Position numbers and translations under genes: made by a program
NCBI GenBank assembly: GCA_963696525.1
Contig: CAVOKO010000012.1
Coordinates: forward strand, 124,001 to 188,000
Reading direction: 5' to 3'
DNA: 64,000 nt
Source: CAWBRT01 sp963696525
Lineage (GTDB): Bacteria > Acidobacteriota > Terriglobia > Terriglobales > Acidobacteriaceae
The notes under the pieces: model-generated
Seen by the model: only the letters and a program-made list of their open reading frames with translations
Databases searched by the model: none
What the model was told of the DNA's origin: nothing
Shown: positions 7,702 through 16,208 of the stretch, in pieces
Numbering within the stretch: the first letter of the stretch is position 1
Layout: every line of letters starts with the position of its first letter

Positions 7702-8585
7702 CGTTGGCTCACCGTACGCCGCCCAGCGGCCATCGCCATCGAAGCCTGCGAGTCCTTGGGGAGGTGATAACTCTCGCTATCCGACGGAAAAGCCCCCGAC
7801 TTCACGTCCGCGCAGTACTCCCTTACGGCATCGCCGATCAGCACGCCAGCGTCGGCATAGCGGCGCACGAATTTCGCGGGAGCGTCAAAAGTGAGATTGA
7901 CCAAGTCATGAAAAACCAGAATTTGCCCGTCGCACTCCGGACCGGCGCCAATGCCGATGGTGGGCGTTTCAACCTCGGCGGTGATCATGGCCGCCACCTC
8001 GCGCGGAATGCCTTCCAGCACCAGCAGACAGACCCCGGCGCGATCCAGCGCCGCGGCGTCGCGCTTCAATTGATCGATGGCCGGCAGGCTTTTGCCCTGC
8101 ACCTTGTAGCCGCCCATCTTGTGTAACGACTGCGGCGTAAGCCCAATGTGTCCGCAGACGGGGATTTCAGCGTCCAGGATCTTCGCGATCCAATCGACGC
8201 GCTTTTCGCCGCCTTCGAGCTTGACCGCCTCGGCCCCGGCTTCCTTTACGAAGCGCACAGCATTCGCCAGACTCTCTCCGCGACTGACGTGATAGGAGCC
8301 AAACGGCATGTCGACAATCAGAAATGCACGCTTCACCGCCCGGCGGACGGCGCGGGTGTGGTGAAGCATTTCGTCGACCGTGACCGGCATGGTGTTTTCG
8401 TAACCCAGCATGGTTTGCGCCAGCGAATCGCCGACCAGAATCACATCAACGCCGGCCTCGTCGAGCAGGCGGGCGGTTGCGTAGTCGTAGGCGGTGAGGG
8501 CGGTGATCCGCTCACCTTTCAGTTTCTTCTCCGCCAGAATGTGGGTGGTGATCTTGGAACGGAAATCGGCAGTAGTAATACTCAC
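7698..8585 (-). CDS. panB: 3-methyl-2-oxobutanoate hydroxymethyltransferase
   Basis: A 295-aa cytosolic enzyme making ketopantoate from 2-oxoisovalerate and methylene-tetrahydrofolate, the first committed step of pantothenate synthesis. Visible motifs: ITALTAYDYATARLLDEAGVDVILVGDSLAQTMLGY, MPFGSYHVS, AVKLEGG (active-site lysine region), VCGHIGLTPQS, LEGIPREVA and TIGIGAGPECDGQILVFHD. Normal length apart from a short C-terminal tail. First gene of the pan operon, with a 330-bp gap upstream. Confidence 0.96.
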   Translation of the reverse strand: MSITTADFRSKITTHILAEKKLKGERITALTAYDYATARLLDEAGVDVILVGDSLAQTMLGYENTMPVTVDEMLHHTRAVRRAVKRAFLIVDMPFGSYHVSRGESLANAVRFVKEAGAEAVKLEGGEKRVDWIAKILDAEIPVCGHIGLTPQSLHKMGGYKVQGKSLPAIDQLKRDAAALDRAGVCLLVLEGIPREVAAMITAEVETPTIGIGAGPECDGQILVFHDLVNLTFDAPAKFVRRYADAGVLIGDAVREYCADVKSGAFPSDSESYHLPKDSQASMAMAAGRRTVSQR

Positions 8586-8915
8586 ACAGCCTCCAGTGCA
8601 GCTCCGCCCAGGCGGATGCCGCCTGTTCGGTCCCGGCCGGCTCAGAGCGCCAGCTCAAGGACTCAAGGACATTGTAGGCTCGGGGAAACCCGCGCGCAAC
8701 CGTTGCGCCCCCGGGTAGCGGGCTGCTTCTCCAACGCAGCCACTATCGCGCCCCGAGATCGTTTTGACTCAAAAAAGGTGCGCCGCCCTCCCTTTCGGGA
8801 TATCCGCGCCATTCAACGGTTAATTGCCAAGTGCCTCGATGCCGATAGTACCCACGAAGCTCGATCATCAGTAGCGGATTCGGGCAATCCATCGACGAAT
8901 AAACCGGAGCCTGAG
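8586..8915. other. divergent intergenic region panB / lipoprotein
   Basis: 330 bp between two divergent genes. It must hold promoters for both, but no convincing -35/-10 pair, operator palindrome or riboswitch was recognised. An open frame running through it to the lipoprotein has no protein-like character. Confidence 0.4.
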
Positions 8916-10148
8916 ATGCAAACCAGAATTAGAGCTGTATTTCTCCTGCCAGTGCTGCTTTTCGGTCTGCTGCTGCTAACCGCATGCGGCGGCACCGCCG
9001 CATCGACTTCACCTGCCAGCACCACGCCAGCAATCACCACGCGGACTTATAGCGCCACCGCGTCGGTGGGAGACTTCCTGCAGATTGCCATTGACCCGGC
9101 CGCGAGTACTCTGAGTTACAGTAACCTCACCAACGGAGCCGCGGGCACGAACATTCCTTTTACCGTGAACAGCGACGGAACCTATTCGTTTACCGATCCC
9201 GCGAACCATCTGCTGATGGGCTATGAAGTGCCAAACTATGCGCTGGTCTTGCAGGTAAACAATGCCGGACCGACCCAGGCCTCGACCGCCCTGGTGTTCT
9301 CGGCGGCGCAAACGCCCATGGTTCCCACCAACTTCTTTGGCCAGAAGTTCAACTTCATGCAGTTCCGCACTTCCAACGCGGGTGTCGAAATCGGCGATGC
9401 ATCGATTGCCGCCAACGGCGGGTTGACGGTCAATACCTACCAGCCCGGACTGGAGCTTGACACGGAGTCCACGTTCACGCGTGGGCTCAAACAACCCGCG
9501 ACTTACGCCTTCGAAAACCTCACCGGCGATAACATTCCCGCCACCGCGAATTATACAAATTTCCTGACCATGACCGATCCGGGCGCCCAGGGCGGGACGG
9601 ACTATCTATTTGAAACTCCGCTTGGATCGTTGATCTCGGATACTCCTTTGGGAACGGCGCTGATACTACCCCAGGGCAGCCCGACCTTCGACTCATCGTT
9701 TGCCGGAAGCTATAGCCTGATGTACTACAAGATGCAGGTGACAAACGTCACGGCACAGGATGTCGAGCAAGGCACCGTCACGATGGGAACTTCCACCCTG
9801 ACCATCAGCGCAAGTGGAACCTTGACCCTTACGGAGCCAAACAACCTGGGGGTGATGACTCAAAAGTGGCAAGGAACGCTAGAGCCAGTTGCAAGCGCGC
9901 CTTATCTGTATGGGACGGGCAGCGATGGCCTTCTCAGCGATCCCTGCCCCGGACTGTTTACGTTCCGTCTCAAGAATGGTTACAGCTATGTATCCGGAAC
10001 TCCAGGAAGACTGGATGTCTTTGTGACCTTCCTCGGAGGAGCAAGCCAGACCATGTTCCTCAGCACCTTCACCACGCCGTACCCGGTCACGACGGACCTG
10101 GTATACACCTATCGATATGGTGTGGCTTTCCCACAAGTGTCGCAGTGA
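8916..10148 (+). CDS. secreted lipoprotein of unknown function
   Basis: A 410-aa protein. The start at MQTRIRAVFLL is chosen because it gives a textbook lipoprotein signal peptide with the lipobox LLLTACGG (Cys at about residue 23); the open frame extends upstream but that part looks non-coding. The mature protein is rich in Thr, Ser, Gly and aromatic residues with alternating beta-strand character (TYSATASVGDFLQIAIDP, GTYSFTDP, GTVTMGTSTLTISASGTLTLTEP), suggesting an all-beta extracellular domain anchored to a membrane. No catalytic motif seen; family not recognised. Confidence 0.75.
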   Translation: MQTRIRAVFLLPVLLFGLLLLTACGGTAASTSPASTTPAITTRTYSATASVGDFLQIAIDPAASTLSYSNLTNGAAGTNIPFTVNSDGTYSFTDPANHLLMGYEVPNYALVLQVNNAGPTQASTALVFSAAQTPMVPTNFFGQKFNFMQFRTSNAGVEIGDASIAANGGLTVNTYQPGLELDTESTFTRGLKQPATYAFENLTGDNIPATANYTNFLTMTDPGAQGGTDYLFETPLGSLISDTPLGTALILPQGSPTFDSSFAGSYSLMYYKMQVTNVTAQDVEQGTVTMGTSTLTISASGTLTLTEPNNLGVMTQKWQGTLEPVASAPYLYGTGSDGLLSDPCPGLFTFRLKNGYSYVSGTPGRLDVFVTFLGGASQTMFLSTFTTPYPVTTDLVYTYRYGVAFPQVSQ

Positions 10149-10258
10149 GAACGTATTTCTGATGCAAGTGGATGGGCGATCGAGCGGGCGGGCGCCGTCC
10201 TACCCCGGTGCTGGTAGGGGCGTTTCTTTCGTTGTCGCGAGCAATCGCCGTGAGGAAC

Positions 10259-10933
10259 CTACCCTCCGGTCGTTCCCGCGCCTTCGGCACCGCCAAGCGG
10301 AAGGAAGTATTGGGTTCCGCGAATGGGTTCGCTCACGCGGCGCAGCAATTTATTGAGGTCGTCGCTGTGTTCGACGAAATCGATCTCCGAGGTGTTCACC
10401 ACCAGTAGGTCTGAAGCGCTGTAGTGAAAAAAGAAATGCTCATACGCCTTGTTGACCTCGGCGATGTATTCCATGCCAATGGCGCGCTCACCGGCGGCGT
10501 TCTTTTTGCGCAGACGCTTGCGCAACACATCGGTGGAAGCCTGCAAATAGATCACCAAGTCGGGAGCGGGTAATTGGGTGCGGAAAAACTTGTAATAGCG
10601 GTCGTAGACTTCCAGCTCGATATCGCTGAGGTTGAGGTTGGCGAAGATCTTATCCTTCTCGAAAATATAATCGGCCACGATCACGCGCTGCGACTTCGGG
10701 CCGATGTCGAGCGTGCGCAGCTGTTCGAAGCGCTTGGCCAGGAAAGCGAACTGTGCCTGGAAAGCGGCTCCCGGATCGCCCTCGTAGAAAGCGTCGAGAA
10801 ACGGGTTGTCCTCGGGTTCCTGGATCAATTGCCCGCGCAGATTTTCGGCAATGATCCGCGCAAGAGTGCTCTTGCCAACTCGTATCGGGCCTTCAACGGC
10901 TATGTAGCGCGGTGGTTCAAAAAAGTTCGCCAT
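10259..10933 (-). CDS. deoxynucleoside kinase (dAK/dGK/dCK family)
   Basis: A 224-aa P-loop kinase that phosphorylates deoxynucleosides for dNTP salvage. It has Walker A (EGPIRVGKSTLA, about residues 14-25), the ERV-like substrate segment around VIVADYIFEKDKIFANLNL, LPAPDLVIYLQAS and the lid motif RLRKKNAAGERAI. C-terminal residues GAEGAGTTGG are a short low-complexity tail. Length is usual for bacterial members. Convergent with the lipoprotein gene. Substrate specificity cannot be told from sequence. Confidence 0.9.
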   Translation of the reverse strand: MANFFEPPRYIAVEGPIRVGKSTLARIIAENLRGQLIQEPEDNPFLDAFYEGDPGAAFQAQFAFLAKRFEQLRTLDIGPKSQRVIVADYIFEKDKIFANLNLSDIELEVYDRYYKFFRTQLPAPDLVIYLQASTDVLRKRLRKKNAAGERAIGMEYIAEVNKAYEHFFFHYSASDLLVVNTSEIDFVEHSDDLNKLLRRVSEPIRGTQYFLPLGGAEGAGTTGG

Positions 10934-11245
10934 CGGACGGAGACAGCCTCCAGCTTAGAACAGTTTCGCCTGCACGGGATTCCGGCAGCTCGATTCTAAA
11001 TTGCCGGTGTGTGGGCAGCATATCTCTGCTGGTGCCCGGATGCAATTGCGCGATCAGTAAACGGTCTTCGATTCCCAGTGAAGGACTTCCCTGCGCGCAC
11101 ACCGTTGGGCTCGATAATACGACATCAGCAAACGGTTTCCGGTTTTGGCCGGCGGCTTCCGCTCAAAAGCCCTTTTGCGCTCACCGGGATCCCTGGCAAT
11201 GGCTGCTTTTGCGGCTGCCTAGGGTGGAAGTACAATCGATGCAGC

Positions 11246-11977
11246 ATGGTAGGAACACTCGCAGGGATTGCCGCGGTGGCCGCCGGGGCAACGTTTGCCG
11301 GGCTGCACACCATGGTTCCATGGTCGCAACTCTACGGCGCAAACTTCAACGGCGCACCGCCGGGCACGCGCACGCTCGCACTCACCTACGACGACGGCCC
11401 GAATGACCCGTACACGGCGCAATTACTCGAAGTTCTGGAAAAGCACGGCGTCAAAGCAACTTTCTTTCTGCTTGGGCAGTTCGTCTCCGAGCGCCCCGAG
11501 CTGGCACGCGCCGTCGCCGAAGCCGGCCACGCCATCGGGAGCCACTGTTATACCCACCAGAACCTGATTTTTCTCTCGCCAGCGCAACTTCGGCAACAAC
11601 TCGAAAGAGCCTCCCTAGCGATTGAAGCGGCCACGGGCCTGCGGCCCAAACTGTTTCGTCCGCCATTCGGCGGGCGGCGTCCAGGAACGTTCTCGGTGGT
11701 GCGCGAATACGGCATGGTGCCGGTCCTGTGGCGCGTCAGTTGTTCCGATTGGAGCGCAAAATCGCCGGCCAGCATCGTCGAGCGCGCGGTCTCACAGATC
11801 AAGGGGGGAGACGTCATTCTGCTGCACGACGGCGGACACCTCAAGATGGGAATTGATCGCTCGCACTCGGTGCGCGCCACCGACGAGATCGTGCGGCGCT
11901 ATAAGGGCGAGGGCTACGAATTCGTCACCGTGCCGCAGATGATGGACGGCAATCAGGGTACGTTGAGCAGCGTCTGA
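11246..11977 (+). CDS. polysaccharide deacetylase (NodB-like, CE4), membrane-anchored or exported
   Basis: A 243-aa carbohydrate esterase family 4 protein. The start at MVGTLAGIAAVAAGATFAG gives a short hydrophobic N terminus (signal or anchor); the longer open frame upstream is not protein-like. The metal and catalytic motifs are complete: LTYDDGPND (motif 1, Asp-Asp), GSHCYTHQN (H-x3-H, motif 2), LFRPPFGGRRPGT (motif 3), WSAKSPASI and VILLHDGG (motif 5). It probably removes acetyl groups from peptidoglycan or exopolysaccharide. It stands alone. Confidence 0.88.
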   Translation: MVGTLAGIAAVAAGATFAGLHTMVPWSQLYGANFNGAPPGTRTLALTYDDGPNDPYTAQLLEVLEKHGVKATFFLLGQFVSERPELARAVAEAGHAIGSHCYTHQNLIFLSPAQLRQQLERASLAIEAATGLRPKLFRPPFGGRRPGTFSVVREYGMVPVLWRVSCSDWSAKSPASIVERAVSQIKGGDVILLHDGGHLKMGIDRSHSVRATDEIVRRYKGEGYEFVTVPQMMDGNQGTLSSV

Positions 11978-12350
11978 TTCTGTCGCGTCCTGCACCTCAG
12001 CCATTCGATAGTTCGGTCGGAGCACCGCCGAAAGTTCCTTTGAGAAACGCCACGCGGATTGACCAAGCAGTACGGTAGTAGCAGGGGCTTTTCGGCGCCG
12101 ACTTCGGACAATTAACCGCGGCGGGTCAGGAACCCACCCCGTTCTCTCAACGTCTACTCCGACTGCAAGTGTCTGATTGTTCAGCACCTTCGAGGTGCGT
12201 AATTTTCTTCTCGCGCAACTCTGTCCAGAGTACAACCCCAGCTCTCGCCCAGCATCCTACCCTACGATTTGTTTTTCCGGTCCTGGTCGTTCTCCCGGCA
12301 GTTCTCCTCGGGTTCAGAAACGAAAGCGAACCGAAAAGGAGAATTGCTGC
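11978..12350. other. intergenic region with no recognised element
   Basis: 373 bp between the deacetylase and the next gene. Open frames here lack protein-like composition. AAAAGGAGAA just before 12351 is the ribosome binding site of the next gene; no terminator hairpin with a T-run was seen. Confidence 0.4.
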
Positions 12351-12953
12351 ATGAAGGTCTTATCAACTGGCGCGGGTAATTGCATCAAGAAGTTGATTGT
12401 AGGATCGCTCTTATTCGTGTTCTCCATTTCCGCGTCGGCCCAATGTCAATGGACCTGGGCCAACGAAAAATGGGAGCACGTTCTTGCCGGCGGACAAATC
12501 TCGCTGTTCATCCCACTGATCTCGCGTCACCATGATTTTCACCAGAACCGGGGCTTGCTGGCCGGGTTCCTTGCCGGCGTCGGCAAAGAAGCCTTCGACG
12601 CTGTCAATGAGAACGAATCGACTTGCGCGCACTTTGCTGATATAGGCATCACCACCGGTGGCGCGGCCGTTCCGTGGGCAATTGCCACGGTCATAAAGCA
12701 TTACCGTCAGAAACGGAAGTTGAGCGAGACTACTTATGCCGACCGTGCTGCTGCGGAAGTCATGTCTTCGGGCAGCGCCAACCACAACCCAGCCCCCGCG
12801 CCCTCTGAGTCCAAGCCGGATCACCCCGCTCTGGATATCGAGTTATCGGCTAGTTCCAGTCCCAACTCCGGCCCCGCGCCCTCCGCGCTCAAGGACTCCG
12901 GGGTGCCCCAAATCCGCTCGCCTTTAGCAGATGTGGGACAGCTCAGCCCTTAG
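12351..12953 (+). CDS. small exported protein, YfiM/DUF2279-like pattern
   Basis: A 200-aa protein starting at MKVLSTGAG with AAAAGGAGAA upstream. A signal peptide (LIVGSLLFVFSISASAQ, about residues 15-31) is followed by NEKWEHVLAGGQISLF and GLLAGFLAGVGKEAFDAVNE. The pattern of K-W-x-H, then Gly-rich helix, then KE-x2-D resembles the YfiM/DUF2279 lipoprotein family, though I am not certain. The last 80 residues are Pro/Ser/Ala-rich and disordered, and the final residues are translated from a copy of the GCAGATGTGG repeat, so the native C terminus may once have been shorter. Confidence 0.65.
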   Translation: MKVLSTGAGNCIKKLIVGSLLFVFSISASAQCQWTWANEKWEHVLAGGQISLFIPLISRHHDFHQNRGLLAGFLAGVGKEAFDAVNENESTCAHFADIGITTGGAAVPWAIATVIKHYRQKRKLSETTYADRAAAEVMSSGSANHNPAPAPSESKPDHPALDIELSASSSPNSGPAPSALKDSGVPQIRSPLADVGQLSP

Positions 12954-13003
12954 AGCAGAACCCTGCCGAAGCCCCCATATTTGCACGACAGATGTGGGCC
13001 ACC
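12927..13003. repeat. two copies of the GCAGATGTGG interspersed motif
   Basis: GCAGATGTGGGACA (12927-12940) and ACAGATGTGGGCCACC (12988-13003) sit at the 3' end of the upstream gene and in the convergent gap before hemL. Related copies occur at 21220-21302 and 26651-26661. This is a short degenerate repeat seen only at gene ends or between genes in this window. Confidence 0.55.
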
Positions 13004-13036
13004 AGCCAGAGGCTCTAAAAACTCTTCCCTCGAAGC

Positions 13037-14338
13037 TCACAAACTGACCAGCGCCAGTGCCTCTGCGGCTGCGGCAACCGTCTCATCGATTTCTTTTTCC
13101 GTATGCGCGGCGCTCATAAAGGCAGCTTCGAATTGCGAAGGTGGCAGCCAGACACCCGCATCCAGCATTGCCCTGTGGAATTGGCCAAATTGCCCGGTGT
13201 TGCAGCCGGCGGCGCTGTCCCAGTCGGTAACCGTGTGATCGACGAAAAAGAACGTGAACATCGACCCCGCATGGTTGGCGTTGATGTGGACACCGGCTTG
13301 GCGCGCGGCCTCGACCACCCGGTTGACGAGGGTTGTGGTGAGCTTTTCCAGGCGCGGGTAAAGCTGCTGGCGTTGGTTGCGCAGGGTGCAAAGCATCGCC
13401 AGTCCGGCGGCCATGGCCAGCGGGTTGCCGCTGAGCGTGCCGGCCTGGTACATCGGTCCGAGCGGGGCGACCAGGTTCATGATTTCCGCTGCGCCACCGT
13501 AGGCGCCTACCGGCAGTCCGCCGCCGATGATCTTGCCCAGCGTCGTCAGGTCCGGCTTGATCTTGTACAACTCCTGCACTCCGCCAAAGGCGATGCGGAA
13601 GCCCGTCATGACCTCATCGAAGATCAGCAACGCGCCTTCGCGGCGGGTGATCTCCCGCAGAAATTCCAGGTAGCCGGGCTGCGGCAGAACGCAGCCCATA
13701 TTGCCGACGACGGGCTCTACGATGATGCAGGCAATCTGCCCCTTGAGCTTGTGGAAGGCTTCTTCGACGGCCTTGGGATCGTTGAAGGGCAGCGCCAGCG
13801 TGAACTGGACGAATTCTTCCGGCACACCGGCCGAGCCGGGAATGCCAAGGGTGGCAACCCCTGAACCGGCCTTCACCAGCAGGGCGTCCGTGTGGCCGTG
13901 ATAGCAGCCGACGAACTTGATGATGTACTTTCTTTGGGTGGCGGCACGGGCCAAGCGGATGGCCGACATGGTGGCTTCGGTACCGGAGCTGACGAAGCGC
14001 AGTTTTTCGATGGACGGAAACGCCTCGACGACGGCTTCGGCGAGCTCTATTTCCGATGGAGTTGAAGCGCCGAAACTAGTTCCTTTGCGGGCCGCATTGA
14101 TGACCGCTTCGACCACCTCCGCGGCCGCATGGCCAAGCAACAGAGGGCCCCAGGAACAAACATAGTCGATATACGCATTGCCGTCGGCATCATATACGTA
14201 GGCCCCTTCGCCGCGCACCAGGAAGGGCGGTTCACCGCCGACCGCGCGGAAGGCGCGTACCGGCGAATTAACTCCGCCTGGGATCAGTTGTTCGGCTCTT
14301 TGCTGAAGTTTGCGTGAGAGATCGAGATTTCGGGCCAT
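13037..14338 (-). CDS. hemL: glutamate-1-semialdehyde 2,1-aminomutase
   Basis: A 433-aa PLP enzyme of the C5 tetrapyrrole pathway, converting glutamate-1-semialdehyde to 5-aminolevulinate in the cytosol. Family motifs: LIPGGVNSPVRAFRAVGG, DADGNAYIDYVCSWGPLLLGHA, FVSSGTEATMSAIRLARA, CYHGHTDALLVKAGSG, LLIFDEVMTGFR and the PLP-lysine segment TTLGKIIGGGLPVGAYGG, then GTLSGNPLAMAAG. Intact and of normal length. No hemA or other heme gene is adjacent. Confidence 0.97.
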   Translation of the reverse strand: MARNLDLSRKLQQRAEQLIPGGVNSPVRAFRAVGGEPPFLVRGEGAYVYDADGNAYIDYVCSWGPLLLGHAAAEVVEAVINAARKGTSFGASTPSEIELAEAVVEAFPSIEKLRFVSSGTEATMSAIRLARAATQRKYIIKFVGCYHGHTDALLVKAGSGVATLGIPGSAGVPEEFVQFTLALPFNDPKAVEEAFHKLKGQIACIIVEPVVGNMGCVLPQPGYLEFLREITRREGALLIFDEVMTGFRIAFGGVQELYKIKPDLTTLGKIIGGGLPVGAYGGAAEIMNLVAPLGPMYQAGTLSGNPLAMAAGLAMLCTLRNQRQQLYPRLEKLTTTLVNRVVEAARQAGVHINANHAGSMFTFFFVDHTVTDWDSAAGCNTGQFGQFHRAMLDAGVWLPPSQFEAAFMSAAHTEKEIDETVAAAAEALALVSL

Positions 14339-14716
14339 AAGCCGTCCTAAACTGCGCTCCGGGTGACCGAAACGGCGCGCAAGAATTCATCAAGATTTCA
14401 ATATAGCAGGCCACCGGGTCACGGTTATCGGACGCTATGATCGCTAGTAGCAGTCCCGAGAAGGTCGCTGCATAAGTTTCAGGATGTCATGCTGAACAAG
14501 TCGGGCTCCCGTTTGCTGGCGCGCATACGGTAGCGCGATCGACCCGGCACCTTGGCGGGTAAGGCATATGGCCGAGCGGCAGGGTAAGGCTAGAATTATC
14601 GCGAGGCGGCGAAAAAAAGCTTGGCGTGAGCAGTGCGGGGCGGGTATTCTGAATTCATAATTTCGAATATGATTTTCATTTTCGGTAATTGATTTCATCC
14701 CGTACAAGGTGCCCTC
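14339..14716. other. divergent intergenic region hemL / porin
   Basis: 378 bp with an AT-rich stretch at about 14650-14700, which probably holds the porin promoter. AAGGTG at 14706-14711 is the likely ribosome binding site for the TTG start at 14717. No operator palindrome stood out. Confidence 0.4.
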
Positions 14717-16118
14717 TTGAATCTTCGCGTGTTAGTGAAATTCCGCCTGCCGTTTACGCTCATGTTTCTCGCGTTGCTGTGCTCGACCATGCTTGCACAG
14801 TCGGGCGAATCTGAGGAACCGAAACCCGAAACCAATCCACCGGTCACGCTCTTTCCTCACTCCGACAGCAGCCGCTTCTGGGTTTCCGGACAGATAAACG
14901 GCATCTTCCAGGCGCAGCCGGCGTTTCCGGCAAAATATAGCGGCATCAACAGTCTTCATAGTTTCGGGGAAAGCGCCACGTCGCGGGTGCTGACGCTTTA
15001 CACTGGATGGCAAATCACCCCAAGCAATGAACTCCTGTTCGACATGGAAGAAGCCGGCGGCCATGGAATAAGCGATGGGCTGGGGTTGGCGGGATTTACC
15101 GACCTCGACGTGGTGCGCAATCGCATCGCTCAGCAAAGCGCCGTACATGGCCCGCGTCATGTACCATCACATCTTCGCTTTGAGCAGCGAAAACATTGCT
15201 GCCGAGAGAAACCCACTGTCGCTATTTACCACGCTACCGGCGCGCCGGCTTGAGTTCCGCATCGGCAAGTTCAGCACCGCCGATTTCTTCGACCTGAACT
15301 CGGTGGCCAGCGATAGCCATCTTCAGTTCATGAACTGGACGGTGGACAACAACGGAGCGTACGATTACGCGGCCAACACCCGCGGCTATACCTATGGAGC
15401 GATTCTCGACTACGAAGAGCGCAACTGGGGAGTGCGTTTCGGCGAGATGCTGATGCCCAAGATCGCCAACGGCGACAAGCTCGACGCCGACCTGGCGCGG
15501 GCGCGGGCGGAGAATATTGAATTTGAGCTTCGCCCCAAGTTGCTGAAGGAGCGCAAAACAGTTTTTCGCGCGCTCTCTTACGTCAATCACGGCAACATGG
15601 GCGACTACCGCGCAATCGATTGACCGCTTCCTGGAGGGAATCGATGCGACAGCCGAATATCGAGAACACTCGCCAGCAAGGGACCATCAAATACGGGTTT
15701 GGCTTGAACGCCGAGCAGGAATTGACCCGCGACCTGCGCCTCGGCGCCCGCTGGGGGTGGAACGAAGGACGGCACGAGTCGTTCGTCTATACCGAAGTCG
15801 ACAGCACCGCCGAGTTGTGCGCCGATTATGTCGGCAGAAGCTGGAAACGCGCCCTGGACAAGACAGGCTTGGCATTTGTCAGCAATGGCATTTCGAAAGA
15901 TCACCAGGAGTACTTGCGGCTAGGCGGGTTGGGCTTCCTGCTGGGAGACGGCAACCTGAACTATGGACGCGAAACCATCTTCGAGTATTACTACACGGCG
16001 CACATTCTGGCGCGGCATCTTTGCTTCGTTCGACCTGCAACACATCAACAATCCCGGCTACAACCGGGATCGAGGACCTGTCGTGGTCCCGTCTCTGCGG
16101 CTGCACATCGACCTGTAA
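14717..16118 (+). CDS. carbohydrate-selective porin (OprB-like), with frameshifts
   Basis: An outer-membrane porin with a signal peptide (FRLPFTLMFLALLCSTMLAQS). The frame breaks at least three times (near 15130, 15615 and 16005), but OprB-like sequence continues across frames: RVLTLYTGWQITPSNELLFDMEEAGG, then LEFRIGKFSTADFFDLNS and YGAILDYEERNWGVRFGEMLMP, then TRDLRLGARWGWNEGRHESF, and finally NNPGYNRDRGPVVVPSLRLHIDL, the family C-terminal signature ending in a beta-strand. The role is uptake of sugars or small solutes. TTG is taken as start because AAGGTG precedes it; an ATG at 14762 is an alternative. The breaks are most likely 1-bp errors. Confidence 0.78.
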
Positions 16119-16208
16119 GCTTCACAACGGTCCAGGCCGGTTACGCGAAAGACGAGAACCCGCGACCGGGCGGAAGCCGTGATGCGAGGCTGATAAAATA
16201 GGGGAGCA

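Noticed and set aside
8148..8915. N-terminal extension of the lipoprotein frame
   Set aside because: It lies largely antisense to panB and lacks protein-like composition; the lipobox signal peptide marks the true start at 8916.
14444..14707. 87-aa open frame upstream of the porin gene
   Set aside because: Minus-strand frame across an AT-rich promoter-like region, with no recognisable protein features.
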